Assembly (NCBI GenBank): GCA_964555675.1
Contig: CAZKTU010000010.1
Location: 1-57,409, forward strand
DNA: 57,409 nt
Reading direction: 5' to 3'
Source of the DNA: CAIWXH01 sp964555675
GTDB lineage: Bacteria; Chloroflexota; Chloroflexia; Chloroflexales; Chloroflexaceae
The notes under the pieces were generated by a model. That model was not told the origin of the DNA. It was given only the letters and a program-made list of their open reading frames with translations, and did not search any database. The position numbers and the translations under genes were made by a program. Positions 7,773 to 16,505 of this stretch are shown one piece after another; position 1 is the stretch's first letter, and the number at the start of each line of letters is the position of its first letter.

Positions 7773-9662
7773 ATGAGCACATCGCGGGCGCCCGTCCGGG
7801 CTGAGCGACGGGCCGCCGACGGCGCAACAGAGCTGCGCAACTACAAACTGCTCGAGCGGCTGAGCCAGGAGGAGCTCTCCACGGTCTATCGTGCCAGCCA
7901 CCTCACCCTTGACCGCCCGGTCCAGGTTCATCTGCTGCGCCGCCACGACTGGATCTCCGCCAGTCGCTTTCAGCTCGCCGCTCGCCTCGCCGCCCGCCTC
8001 AGCCACCCCAATCTCGTCGCTGTCATTGATGCAGGCCACGACGAGAAGTATGGCGATTATCTCGTCACCCCCCAGCTCGACGCCCGCCCCCTCAGCGCCA
8101 TCCTCGCCGAGGGGCCTCTGCCGCCGCTTCAGGCGGTGCGCGTGGCCGCCCAGGTGGCCGCCGCGCTCGACTATCTGCACGGCCAGCAGGTCTTTCACCG
8201 CGATGTGCAGCCCGTCAACATCCTCGTCGGCGCCGAGGGCCTGGCCTACCTCGCCAACCTCAGCCTCGCCGCCGGTCCCGATACCCCCGACCTGAGCAGC
8301 ATCGACGAGGCCGACTACCTCACCCCCTACTCGGCCCCCGAGCAGCGTCTCGCCAGGGGCGAGGCCGGCGCCGCACTCGACGTCTATAGCCTGGGCGCCG
8401 TGGTCTACCATATGCTCACCGGCGAGGTGCCCCCCGCCCCCGGGGGCGAGCTTCCTAGCCTCGCCAGTCGCGACCCCGCCCTCGTCGCCGCCGACCGGGT
8501 CGTGCGCCGCATGGTTGCGCCCCAGCCCAACGCCCGCTTCGCCACGGCAGGGGCCGCCGCCGCCGCGCTGCGCCAGGCTCTCCGCGGCCAGATCGACCAG
8601 GCCACCGTCGATATGGAGGAGTCTCGCTGGGAGGCTAGCGCCGAGTGGCTCGAGAACCCCGTCGAGACGGCCCTCGGCGCAACCCTCGACGAGGGCTTCA
8701 AGGACTATATCACCCGCGCCCGCAAGCGCGCCGACGAGCTGCACCGTCGTGATGTGATCCGCCGCATCCTCAACCGCTGGAGTCGCGACGGCTTCTTTCG
8801 CCGACGCGCCCTCGGCCAGTTGATCACGCCTGAGCAAATCGTCAGCTACAACGTCTACTTCTACGAGCTGCGCACCCTCTACGAGGGCCGCACCCCCGCC
8901 GAGCCCCGCACGCGCCCCCTCACCCCCGACGACCGCAACTCGAACCAGATCCCCCCCGATGTCTGGGCCGCCCCAGTCCCCGAGGTGGGCCCCTTCGACC
9001 CCGTCCCCGCCCAGGAGCTTCCCCTCCCCCACTCCATCCGCATCCGCTCCTGCCCCGAGTGCTCAGGCGCAACAGTGGTGGTCTGCCCTGATTGCAAGGG
9101 CACGGGCACCGTCGAGAAGGTCCGCAAGGTCTCCGCCCCCGACAAAAGTACGGTGAACGAGACCCTGACCACGCCCTGCGCCACCTGCCGCGGCTACGGT
9201 AAGCAGCAGTGCTCACGCTGCAATGGCGCCGGCAATCTCGTCGAAGAGCAGGTCTTCACCTGGTCCCGCCACGCCAAGCTGTTCGAGAATACCGACGATA
9301 TCGACGATCTCCCCAAGTTGGCCATCAAGCGCCGCCTCGAGCCCGTCTTCGCGGGCGAGATTAACCCCTACGAGGGACGCTGGCATAGCGTCGCCCCCCT
9401 GGCCGAGCTCCTGCGCGCCGCTATTGCCGAGGCTGGCGACGATAGCCGCCTCAACGCCGCTGAGCTGAAGATCCAGGGCGCCACGATCACCGAGATGGAC
9501 TTCCTCCTCGATGAGAAGCCTCAGCGTCTCTACCTCGTCGGCTTCGATAACGAGCTGATCGGCGACTGGGCCCTGCTCAACCCCGAGCGCCTCTTCGTCG
9601 CCGTCCTCGTCGCCGCCCTCGCCCTCATCGCCCTCATCGCCGTCCTCCTCTTCCTGCTCTAG
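7773..9662 (+). CDS. Membrane-anchored pseudokinase with DnaJ-type CxxCxGxG zinc finger
   Basis: Residues about 22-275 of this 629-residue protein follow the PknB-type kinase fold (RPVQVHLLR, LSHPNLVAVIDAG, HRDVQPVNILV, YSAPEQ, DVYSLGAVVYHMLTGEVPP). The catalytic set is lost: the VAIK Lys is H53, the helix-C Glu is A69, the HRDxK Lys is Q146 and the DFG Asp is N162, although HRD (142-144) and N149 remain. After a linker come four Cys pairs of DnaJ type (residues about 427-487; CPECSGA, CPDCKGTG, CATCRGYG, CSRCNGAG). A single C-terminal transmembrane helix (about 608-629) ends the protein, so the domains should face the cytoplasm as a tail-anchored protein. There is no J domain. The role is unknown; a scaffold or client-binding platform is inference. 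It has its own promoter. Confidence 0.88.
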   Translation: MSTSRAPVRAERRAADGATELRNYKLLERLSQEELSTVYRASHLTLDRPVQVHLLRRHDWISASRFQLAARLAARLSHPNLVAVIDAGHDEKYGDYLVTPQLDARPLSAILAEGPLPPLQAVRVAAQVAAALDYLHGQQVFHRDVQPVNILVGAEGLAYLANLSLAAGPDTPDLSSIDEADYLTPYSAPEQRLARGEAGAALDVYSLGAVVYHMLTGEVPPAPGGELPSLASRDPALVAADRVVRRMVAPQPNARFATAGAAAAALRQALRGQIDQATVDMEESRWEASAEWLENPVETALGATLDEGFKDYITRARKRADELHRRDVIRRILNRWSRDGFFRRRALGQLITPEQIVSYNVYFYELRTLYEGRTPAEPRTRPLTPDDRNSNQIPPDVWAAPVPEVGPFDPVPAQELPLPHSIRIRSCPECSGATVVVCPDCKGTGTVEKVRKVSAPDKSTVNETLTTPCATCRGYGKQQCSRCNGAGNLVEEQVFTWSRHAKLFENTDDIDDLPKLAIKRRLEPVFAGEINPYEGRWHSVAPLAELLRAAIAEAGDDSRLNAAELKIQGATITEMDFLLDEKPQRLYLVGFDNELIGDWALLNPERLFVAVLVAALALIALIAVLLFLL

Positions 9663-9814
9663 CAACCAGGCACCTGTCTCTGTAAGCCCCCTCTCACCTC
9701 TCAATCAGGCCTCGATCATGCTGCCGTAACCCGCCCGTCGAGAGCGCCACGCTGCACGGCCGTTCGGATTGGTAGTACACAGAGTCTCGTAGCTACCCCC
9801 GAACGAGGTGCATC

Positions 9815-11482
9815 ATGAGGCCGTTTCGACTCTCTCGCTGCTGGGTGCTGCTCCCCTGCGCCGCCGTCATCTTCTTCCTCACCGCCTGCGGTATCGCCGA
9901 GCCCGTAGCGATCTCGGCGCCTGCGAGCGCGCCTACGGCCCAGATCATCTCCTCCCCCGAGCCCGAGGGGCCGCTCCAGATCGTTATCCCGTCCGGCTTC
10001 CCTGGCCCGTCGTCTGAGGGTTCCGGCTCCTCATCCAGCGCCCCCGCCTCCACCGCCGGCCCCGCTCAGACTGTAGGCGGCTCTGCGCCCTCCGGGGCCA
10101 GCCCTCAGCCGGGGGCCGTCACGCCCGCACCCGTCGGCACAGCGGCGGCGGGCGCCCCAGACCAGCTTCCTCCTGAGGCTTGGGGTAGCCCGGGTCGCCA
10201 GACCACCGGCGCGCCTTCGGCTCCGCTCCCACCCCCTGGCGCCCAGAGCGGCCAGCCTGACGAGATTGTCGTCTCGCTGCCCACGATCATGCCCGGCCAG
10301 CCGACCGTCGCTCCGCCCACCGGATCTCAGCCCGCGCCCGACCAGCCTGCCCCGCCTCCCTTAGCTACAGCCCTGCCCCCGATCCCCATCCCTCGCGATG
10401 GGCCTGGCGGCCTACCCTACCCTCTGACGCTCTCGAAGCTGAACTTCGGCATCGTCGGCCACCTCTACTACACCGATCGCCGCACTGCCCTCGCCAAGGC
10501 CCGCGAGGCCGGCCTGACCTGGTTCCGCCAGCAGATCCACTGGCGCGACATCGAGGACCGCAGCGGGGCATATTTGTGGGGCGAGCTCGACAACATTGTC
10601 GCCGACGTCGATGCCGCCGGCATGCTCCTGATGATCAATGTCACCCGCTCGCCCAGCTGGTACACCGCCAACGGTTCTGATGGCCTGCCGGCGGATCCCG
10701 CCACCCTGGCCCGTTTTACCGGCGCTCTGGCCGAGCGCTACAGGGGCCGTGTCCACGCCATCCTGATCTGGAACGAGCAGAATCTGGCCTACGAGAATGG
10801 CGGCAGTATCGGTCCCGAAGACCCCGGCCACTTTGTCGAGATAATGGCCGCCTCGTACAGCGCCATCAAGGCCGCCGACCCGGGCATGATCGTTGTGGCT
10901 GGCGCACCTGCCTCAACCGCCACAAACGACCCGGGCATCGCCATGGATACGCTCTCATACCTGCGGGCGATGTACACCTATAACGGCGGCATGATCCGCG
11001 ACTACTTTGATGTTCAGGCCCTCCACCCCGGCGGCTCGGCCAACCCGCCCGAGACCCTTTACCCCGAGCGGCCGAGCAGTGCCCAGGGCTGGACCAATGA
11101 TCCGTCCTTCTACTTCCGCCACGTCGAGAATCAGCGCAAGGTGATGGAGCAGGCCGGCATGGGCGATCATCAGGTCTGGATCACCGAGTACGGCTGGGCT
11201 ACGGCCAATAACACCCCCGGCTACGAGTTTGGTCAGCAGATCAGCTTCGAAACCCAGCGCGATTATCTCGTCGGTGCCATCTGGTACACCTTCGATAACT
11301 ACCCCTGGGTGAGTAACATGTTCCTCTGGAACCTGAACTTCACCGTTCTCCAGCGCGAGGCCGGCCGCGATCCACTGCACGAGCAGGGCAGCTTCAGTAT
11401 CGTGAACGCCGACTGGTCTCCCCGCCCTGCCTTCTATGGTATCCAGCAGGCCATCAACCAGGTCAATGGGCTCCAGCCCTAG
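9815..11482 (+). CDS. Lipoprotein glycoside hydrolase, clan GH-A-like (beta/alpha)8 fold
   Basis: A 555-residue lipoprotein: the signal peptide ends in FLTAC with the lipidated Cys at residue 25, then about 180 residues of Pro/Ala/Ser/Gly-rich linker, then a TIM-barrel domain starting at LNFGIVGHLYY. Candidate catalytic acids are E321 (IWNEQNL, acid/base) and E458 (ITEYGWA, nucleophile), 137 residues apart as in GH-A enzymes such as GH39 or GH5. The substrate cannot be read. GAGGTG precedes the ATG. Its 3' end overlaps the convergent ICMT-like gene by 4 bp. A second lipoprotein glycosidase sits in the polysaccharide operon at 25792. Confidence 0.85.
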   Translation: MRPFRLSRCWVLLPCAAVIFFLTACGIAEPVAISAPASAPTAQIISSPEPEGPLQIVIPSGFPGPSSEGSGSSSSAPASTAGPAQTVGGSAPSGASPQPGAVTPAPVGTAAAGAPDQLPPEAWGSPGRQTTGAPSAPLPPPGAQSGQPDEIVVSLPTIMPGQPTVAPPTGSQPAPDQPAPPPLATALPPIPIPRDGPGGLPYPLTLSKLNFGIVGHLYYTDRRTALAKAREAGLTWFRQQIHWRDIEDRSGAYLWGELDNIVADVDAAGMLLMINVTRSPSWYTANGSDGLPADPATLARFTGALAERYRGRVHAILIWNEQNLAYENGGSIGPEDPGHFVEIMAASYSAIKAADPGMIVVAGAPASTATNDPGIAMDTLSYLRAMYTYNGGMIRDYFDVQALHPGGSANPPETLYPERPSSAQGWTNDPSFYFRHVENQRKVMEQAGMGDHQVWITEYGWATANNTPGYEFGQQISFETQRDYLVGAIWYTFDNYPWVSNMFLWNLNFTVLQREAGRDPLHEQGSFSIVNADWSPRPAFYGIQQAINQVNGLQP

Positions 11483-11919
11483 TAGATGAAGGGAATGATC
11501 CGCCAGGTGCGCTGCTGGTAGGCCTGATAGTCGCTAAATCGCCCTGCCAGCAGCCGCTCCTCGTAGTTCAGCTTGAACAGCAGGTCGACCAGCAGCACTA
11601 GCCAGAGCAGCCAGCGGAGGAGACTCGGTGCGTCCAATACCAGGCCGAGGCCCACGAGGAGCAACGCGCTGTACATCGGGTGACGGATCACGCTGTATGG
11701 CCCCCTGGTTACCAGTTGGGCCCCGGCCCGCACCTCCGGGAGGATCGAAACATCGGGGATGCGCATCGCCAGCACGGCCCAAACCCCCAGTAGAACGCCG
11801 GCCATCGTTAGCAGCCCCCAAACAGGCGATGTTGGCACGCCAGGCCCACTTAGAGCGATCGCTCCCAGGCAGAAGAACTGCACCCCCACCAGCATATACG
11901 ATCGCCCTCGACTGCCCAT
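11479..11919 (-). CDS. Isoprenylcysteine carboxyl methyltransferase/PEMT-like membrane protein
   Basis: This 146-residue protein has about four transmembrane segments and the family signature near the C-terminus: LVTRGPYSVIRHPMYSA, then NYEERLL and YQQRTWRIIPF. The RHPxY and EE residues form the SAM site in ICMT-type methyltransferases. Bacterial members are common and mostly of unknown substrate (lipid or small-molecule methylation). It converges on and overlaps the glycosidase gene by 4 bp and follows the XRE-cupin gene after 26 bp on the same strand, so these two may be co-transcribed. Confidence 0.85.
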   Translation of the reverse strand: MGSRGRSYMLVGVQFFCLGAIALSGPGVPTSPVWGLLTMAGVLLGVWAVLAMRIPDVSILPEVRAGAQLVTRGPYSVIRHPMYSALLLVGLGLVLDAPSLLRWLLWLVLLVDLLFKLNYEERLLAGRFSDYQAYQQRTWRIIPFIY

Positions 11920-11945
11920 TCGGCCACTCCTCGACTGCTCTAAGG

Positions 11946-12518
11946 TTAGAGTGCGCCCGGGCCATCGCGCGTATTCAATAGGCCTACCACGAGCAGCAGT
12001 GCCTCTTCAGCGCCGGTGTTGTGCCAGCGAAACTCGACGCCCTCATTCAGATACACTGCGTCGCCGACGCCAATCATGAGCGTCTCGCCGTCGATGTCTA
12101 GGGCTAGGTTGCCCTTGATCACTACCGCTAGCGTCTCCTGGCGGCTCGGGCTCGCGTGCTTCCCGCTCATCCCCTCCGGCTGAAAGGTCACTAGCATCCC
12201 CGCGAGCCGGCGCCCCCCTGCAACATCATTCAGCGACTCGACAGTGCAGCGCGACCAGGCGCTGTGATGGATCAGACGCTCATCGGCGCGCACCACGACC
12301 CGGGGGTCGCTCTCCATCGAGCTGAACAGCTGACCGAGCGACACTCCTAACTCTGCCGTAATCCGCTCCAGTGATGAGATCGAAGGCGATACGGCATCTG
12401 CCTCGAGCTGTGAAATAAATGAGGGCGAGAAGCCTGTGCGTGCCGCTAGGGTCCTGATTGAAATGCCCAGCTGCATCCGCAACTCGCGAAGTCTTGTGCC
12501 AAGCCGCTTTTGAAACAT
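11946..12518 (-). CDS. XRE-family HTH regulator with C-terminal cupin domain
   Basis: The 190-residue protein has a lambda-repressor-like HTH (residues about 8-62; LRELRMQLGISIRTLAA, then SPSFISQLE) joined to a RmlC-like cupin (about 110-185; LVTFQPEG...HASPSRQETLAVVIKGNLAL...EFRWHNTG). This is the layout of PuuR/SutR-type regulators that sense small metabolites through the cupin. A well-formed promoter lies upstream at 12580-12608. Ligand and targets are unknown; the downstream ICMT-like gene is the nearest candidate. Confidence 0.92.
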   Translation of the reverse strand: MFQKRLGTRLRELRMQLGISIRTLAARTGFSPSFISQLEADAVSPSISSLERITAELGVSLGQLFSSMESDPRVVVRADERLIHHSAWSRCTVESLNDVAGGRRLAGMLVTFQPEGMSGKHASPSRQETLAVVIKGNLALDIDGETLMIGVGDAVYLNEGVEFRWHNTGAEEALLLVVGLLNTRDGPGAL

Positions 12519-12579
12519 AGCGTGGTATGGGCGTGTCGACGGGAAATATTACCCGGTCAGAATCGGTAGTTATACCTAC

Positions 12580-12608
12580 ATTATAGTTAAACCCTGCTGG
12601 TGTGTAAA
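12580..12608 (-). promoter_or_regulatory. Promoter of the XRE-cupin gene
   Basis: On the minus strand TTTACA, a 17-bp spacer and TATAAT (plus-strand ATTATA at 12580-12585, TGTAAA at 12603-12608). The -10 ends 61 bp before the start codon. Confidence 0.7.
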
Positions 12609-12662
12609 GGAGCACACTCTTGCTTGTAACCTAAAACTGCATCACTTTCAGCTCACGTAGGC

Positions 12663-13499
12663 CTAGCGCCGGATCGTCGGTCGTCCCATCAGTTCCCAGC
12701 CTTGGGTCAGTAGCCCGATCTGGGCAAGGGCCAGCCAGATCATCAGCAGCGAGAAAGCGATGCGCGCCGCCATGATCCAGACTGGGGCGCCCTCCCGCAC
12801 GAGCGCTATCTCGCCGCGCAGGTCGCCGACGATCGTCTGGTACTGTTCAATTACTGTGGTCGCTTCGCCGACGCTGACGGCAATTGCGTCAAGCCCGGTC
12901 GCGACTTGCTCCAGGTCTCCGGCGATCGAGGTAAGGCTGTCGCCCGCTGTTCCCAGCCCGGTCGCTACTTCTTCGAGTGAGGCCGGCAGCCCTGACAGGC
13001 TGTCTGAGATGCGCCCGATCGCTATGTTCAGCGGCACCTCAGGGTTATAACTCACCCCAAAGATCGCAAGCGTGCCAAGCACATTATCCACAATTACCGC
13101 CGTGTCCTGCGCCCCATCAAGAGCCTGACGCGTCGCCTCGATCGTCTGAGGTAAGCCCGTACCTGCTAACTCCTGCAGACTGCCGATCGTCGGCCGCGTC
13201 TCGGTGATTGCCCGAGTGGCGCTATTGAGGGTGTTGCTAAGGGATCCCAGGGTAGTCTCTGCCTCGGCCAGGGCGCTGTCGGCGACGATGAGCCCTTCGT
13301 TTGTCGTTGCCAGCGAACGGTCAATCGTATCCAGTTCTCGCATGAGCGCCGCCTCTGCCGACCCGCTAGCGATCGTAATGAAGATCAACCCTCCCAGACT
13401 GAGGGCTAACCCGAGGATCCCGGCGCAAATGATGAGGGCGCCAAGGACGCGCGACCAGGAGAAGGCGGGAGATTCCGGCCGATGAGGTGTGGGCTGCAT
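12663..13499 (-). CDS. Uncharacterised coiled-coil protein with two membrane helices
   Basis: I do not recognise the family. The 278-residue protein has a short cytoplasmic N-terminus, a transmembrane helix (about 18-43), roughly 190 residues of heptad-like, Ala/Thr/Leu-rich helix with repeated patterns (LATTNEGLIVADSALAEAE, LEEVATGLGTAGDSL, LEQVATGLDAIAVS), and a second helix near the C-terminus (about 242-266). The layout suggests an extracytoplasmic coiled-coil loop anchored at both ends. It lies downstream of the partner-switching genes, separated by a terminator hairpin, so it is probably its own unit. Confidence 0.75.
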   Translation of the reverse strand: MQPTPHRPESPAFSWSRVLGALIICAGILGLALSLGGLIFITIASGSAEAALMRELDTIDRSLATTNEGLIVADSALAEAETTLGSLSNTLNSATRAITETRPTIGSLQELAGTGLPQTIEATRQALDGAQDTAVIVDNVLGTLAIFGVSYNPEVPLNIAIGRISDSLSGLPASLEEVATGLGTAGDSLTSIAGDLEQVATGLDAIAVSVGEATTVIEQYQTIVGDLRGEIALVREGAPVWIMAARIAFSLLMIWLALAQIGLLTQGWELMGRPTIRR

Positions 13500-13595
13500 T
13501 ACTATCTCTTCCTGGAGCAGCGATGTTCAAGGCGTCTCACGCGAGATGCGAGCGAAAGTATACCACCGATATGCGCAATAACAGGTGCTGAATCG

Positions 13596-13626
13596 AAAGA
13601 TGACCGGCCCGTTGGCGGTCATCTTT
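13596..13626 (-). terminator. Hairpin terminator of the partner-switching operon
   Basis: A perfect 11-bp stem (AAAGATGACCG and complement, 9-base loop), 34 bp past the stop of the receiver-domain gene. The stem ends in A/T at its base, which suits either strand. Confidence 0.65.
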
Positions 13627-13659
13627 GCTCGTTTCGTGATTAGTTCTGCAGTCTGCAGC

Positions 13660-14076
13660 TCAGGCTGCGCTGCGCTGCATGCTTAGAAAGGGGGCTCCGC
13701 CAGGGGACGCCTCCCGTGTTACTAGCTGACACACGGTCCGTGAAAGCTCCTCCGAGTCGACTGGCTTGGTCAAGAAGGCGTCGACCCCAACACCCGCAGC
13801 CTTAGCCACATCAGTTTCGATGCCACTGGCTGTCACCACAATGATTGGGAGACCGCTGTAGCGTGCGTCGGCCCGCACCCGAGCAGCCAGGCCAAGCCCA
13901 TCGAGCCGTGGCATCGTCAGATCGGTGACGATCAGGTCGATTTGCATTCCCTCGAGACAGTCCAGCGCGTGCAGCCCATCAAGAGCCGAGACCACGGCGT
14001 AGCCGTTCTGCTCGAGCACAAAGCTCATCAGGCGGTGATTAGGTGCATAGTCATCGACTATTAGAATAGTGGTCAT
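13660..14076 (-). CDS. Single-domain response regulator (receiver domain only)
   Basis: This 138-residue CheY-like receiver has no output domain. The acidic pair is D8-D9 (LIVDDY), the phospho-acceptor D52 (VTDLTMP), the switch Thr lies in VVTASG and the Lys in FLTKPVD. It is the last gene of the STAS/phosphatase/ATPase operon, 6 bp after the ATPase gene. No histidine kinase is nearby, so its phosphodonor lies elsewhere. It may relay a signal into the partner-switching module; that is inferred from position. Confidence 0.93.
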   Translation of the reverse strand: MTTILIVDDYAPNHRLMSFVLEQNGYAVVSALDGLHALDCLEGMQIDLIVTDLTMPRLDGLGLAARVRADARYSGLPIIVVTASGIETDVAKAAGVGVDAFLTKPVDSEELSRTVCQLVTREASPGGAPFLSMQRSAA

Positions 14077-14082
14077 GGGGCG

Positions 14083-14526
14083 CTAAATCCCTTCGATAAG
14101 GAGGTTCTTCGTAAGGCACCACTGGTTGCGCCCCGGCGTCGGGGTGTAGGTCACTGTATCCATCAGATTCCTGATCAGGAACAGGCCGTAGCCGTGAACG
14201 CGCACCTCGTCGAGGTTTGGTGATGAATACTTCTCGGGCTCGAACGGGCGCCCGGTGTCTTGTAGTTCAATGGTCAGGCGCGTCGGCTCGTAGTTGAGGG
14301 CGACCGTGATCAGGATGCGTCCCTCGCCGGTGTTGCCGTAAGCGTGATTGACGATGTTGGTACAAGCTTCATGGGCGGCGAGTTGGATGTTGTACACCAG
14401 CATCTCAGAGTCATCGCCCCCCTTCACGAGCTTCAACATGTCAGCAATGCAGTCGCCGAGTAGATGCAGGTAAGTGTAGCGGGCCGGCAAGTCAAACCGG
14501 ACCACTTCGGGTTGACGCGCGTTCAC
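14083..14526 (-). CDS. RsbW-like serine kinase/anti-sigma-type ATPase
   Basis: The 147-residue GHKL ATPase has the N box HEACTNIVNHAYG, the G1 box DTGRPFEP and the G2 box GYGLFLIRNLMD, as in RsbW/SpoIIAB-like proteins that phosphorylate STAS antagonists and bind a sigma factor or other target. Its ATG overlaps the stop of the phosphatase gene (ATGA, 14523-14526), indicating translational coupling. No sigma factor gene is present in the window, so the bound target is unknown. Confidence 0.92.
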   Translation of the reverse strand: MNARQPEVVRFDLPARYTYLHLLGDCIADMLKLVKGGDDSEMLVYNIQLAAHEACTNIVNHAYGNTGEGRILITVALNYEPTRLTIELQDTGRPFEPEKYSSPNLDEVRVHGYGLFLIRNLMDTVTYTPTPGRNQWCLTKNLLIEGI

Positions 14527-16043
14527 GACGCTGCTCCTTTAATCACGACGAGTGTCTGGTCGTCGTCCTGCTGGCGCCCCTGGCCGAAGCGATCTGTTTC
14601 CTCGAACATAAGCGCGGCGATCTCGTGGGCGCTCTTTTCGTGAAGTGACTCGACGAGCTCGATCAACCTGTCGACCCCCAGGATGTCTTCACCCGAGTCA
14701 CGCACATCAGTGAAGCCATCAGTTGCGGCGATCAGCAGATCGTTGGGCCCGATCCGCAGCCGCTGGTTACGACAGTGACTCACTGGGAGGATACCGATTG
14801 CCGTGCTGTCAGCCCGTAATAAGACCGCCTCGCCATCATGAGGACGATAAATTACAGGTGCGTGGCCAGCATTTGCATAGAGCAGCGTGTTGCTGCCTAC
14901 CTCGTACTGGCCTACAAATGCCGTAGCAAATACGCCGACTCTCGTAAAGTCGTTATAGAGATCCTCGTTCGACTGTCTCATAACCGCCTCGGGCGTCGGG
15001 TAGGGCATGAACTGGGCTTTGCTATGGATGGCCGTGCGGGTCATCGTCATAAGCAAGGCCGCAGAAAGGCCTTTGCCCGTTACGTCGCCAATCGAGAAGA
15101 TGAACGGGCGCCCGTCCTGCATAATAAAGTCGTAGAAGTCTCCACCAACCTGATAGGCCGGCCTTGAGTTAGCGTAGATATCTAGGCCGGGCACTGAGGG
15201 CAGCGTCATCGGTAGCAGGTCAAGCTGTACTCTGCGCGCAAGCTCCATCTCGGTGCGCAGCTTGGTCTGGTCAAACATCTCCTGGTAGAGCAGCATACGC
15301 TCGATCTGCGCGCTGGCCTGGTCGGCGATGGCCTTGGTCAGCTTGATGTCCGGGGTCCCAAAGCCGCCCGAGCGATTCACCAGACCGAGACCAGCCATGA
15401 CTGAGCCACGTACCCAGATCGGCACGTGCAGCAGATTGCAGATGCCCCGCTGCTCGAGCTCGCCCTCGACATTTGCCAGGTGGATCTCGCGTTCGCCTGC
15501 CTGCGCCTGCCAGTAGAGCCGCCACGCTACGTCAGCGGGCATCAGACCAGCCGGATGCTGAACAATCAGCGGCTCTTGGGCCGACGTTGGCACAAACATC
15601 GTATAGCAGCCCTGGGCGCGCACCATGCGCATGGCCTCAGTTACCACGGCCTCGAGCGTCTCCTCGATCGATACGTGGTGGCGCATGCTCTGGGTAAGCC
15701 TGTAGAGCGCCAGTTGCTGATCCTGGCTATTTACCAGATCGGCAGTCATTAGCTGCAGCTCTTCTTCAAGCTGAAGCATGTACCCGATTAGGTTCGCGTC
15801 GGCCCGCAAACGTTGCTCAAAAGCCATACCGTTCAGGCCGGCTACCCTGATATCGCCGAGCTCCTGGTCTCCGCGCGTAATCGGTGCGATCAGACTCGGC
15901 TTGGCCAGGCGATGCCCTGCTGGCCAGTATACGAGCGGCCGCCCGTCCTGGCAGACGCCGAAAGCGGTGGCGCCCATCGCGAGCCAGGCTTCGGCCAGAG
16001 CTGCAAATCGCGCGTACTGTGAGCTAAGAAGTGCGACGAGCAT
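14523..16043 (-). CDS. SpoIIE/RsbU-type PP2C phosphatase with GAF domain
   Basis: From ATG 16043 this is 506 residues. A GTG further upstream would give 44 extra residues, but that stretch contains a hairpin and lacks family character. An N-terminal sensor-like region is followed by a GAF domain (about 125-275), a helical linker (MELARRVQLDLLP) and the PPM/PP2C core with metal-binding GGDFYDF, GDVTGKG and ATDGFTDVRD. Such phosphatases dephosphorylate the STAS antagonist, reversing the RsbW-type kinase. The input is unknown. It sits between its STAS partner and the kinase gene. Confidence 0.92.
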   Translation of the reverse strand: MLVALLSSQYARFAALAEAWLAMGATAFGVCQDGRPLVYWPAGHRLAKPSLIAPITRGDQELGDIRVAGLNGMAFEQRLRADANLIGYMLQLEEELQLMTADLVNSQDQQLALYRLTQSMRHHVSIEETLEAVVTEAMRMVRAQGCYTMFVPTSAQEPLIVQHPAGLMPADVAWRLYWQAQAGEREIHLANVEGELEQRGICNLLHVPIWVRGSVMAGLGLVNRSGGFGTPDIKLTKAIADQASAQIERMLLYQEMFDQTKLRTEMELARRVQLDLLPMTLPSVPGLDIYANSRPAYQVGGDFYDFIMQDGRPFIFSIGDVTGKGLSAALLMTMTRTAIHSKAQFMPYPTPEAVMRQSNEDLYNDFTRVGVFATAFVGQYEVGSNTLLYANAGHAPVIYRPHDGEAVLLRADSTAIGILPVSHCRNQRLRIGPNDLLIAATDGFTDVRDSGEDILGVDRLIELVESLHEKSAHEIAALMFEETDRFGQGRQQDDDQTLVVIKGAAS

Positions 16044-16085
16044 ACGTACCTGCGTTCGTAGGACGAGAGGTCCGTAGAGATGGTC

Positions 16086-16107
16086 CCGGGGGCCACATGG
16101 CCCCCGG
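16086..16107. terminator. Intercistronic hairpin between STAS and phosphatase genes
   Basis: A perfect 9-bp stem (CCGGGGGCC/GGCCCCCGG) around ACAT, between the STAS stop and the phosphatase start. It may lower read-through so that STAS is made in excess, or stabilise the upstream message. Confidence 0.5.
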
Positions 16108-16134
16108 CGGCTGGTCTTCTCGTGTTGAGGGGCG

Positions 16135-16473
16135 TTAGCTTGTGAAGGCCTTGATGGCGTGCTCTTCGTCGACAAAGATGTTGAAGGCTTTGTCGAGGCG
16201 GGTAAGCTCGAAGATCATGTAGACTGGGCGGCGCATTCCACAAAGGTAGAGGTCGCCCTTTACCTGCTGGCAGCGCTTCAGCGCCTGCACCAGTGTCGCC
16301 AAAGCCGTCGAGTCGACGAAGGTAGTGTTCGTCAGATTAACAAGGACCCGGGCGCCTGGGCTGGAGGTTACCTGGTCAAGCCAGGCAGCTACGGGCGGGA
16401 CAGTGTTGGTATCGAAACGGCCGGCGAGCTCGAGGACGTTTACGTCGCCCGCGACACGAGTCTTCATCTCCAT
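16135..16473 (-). CDS. STAS-domain anti-sigma factor antagonist (RsbV/SpoIIAA-like)
   Basis: This 112-residue single STAS domain carries the phosphorylatable Ser at S55 in FVDSTALATLV. ATG 16473 has GGGAGG eight bases upstream; GTG 16476 and ATG 16467 are alternatives. It is the first gene of the STAS, phosphatase, kinase, receiver operon. In the known scheme unphosphorylated STAS protein sequesters the kinase/anti-sigma factor. It starts 29 bp downstream of the fusion sugar-transferase gene on the same strand, so it could even belong to that transcript. Confidence 0.93.
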   Translation of the reverse strand: MEMKTRVAGDVNVLELAGRFDTNTVPPVAAWLDQVTSSPGARVLVNLTNTTFVDSTALATLVQALKRCQQVKGDLYLCGMRRPVYMIFELTRLDKAFNIFVDEEHAIKAFTS

Positions 16474-16505
16474 CACGAAAGCCTCCCTATCTGATACTCA
16501 GTTGG

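Noticed and set aside
16044..16175. N-terminal extension of the SpoIIE-type phosphatase
   Set aside because: It contains the intercistronic hairpin and a Pro/Arg-rich stretch without family similarity.
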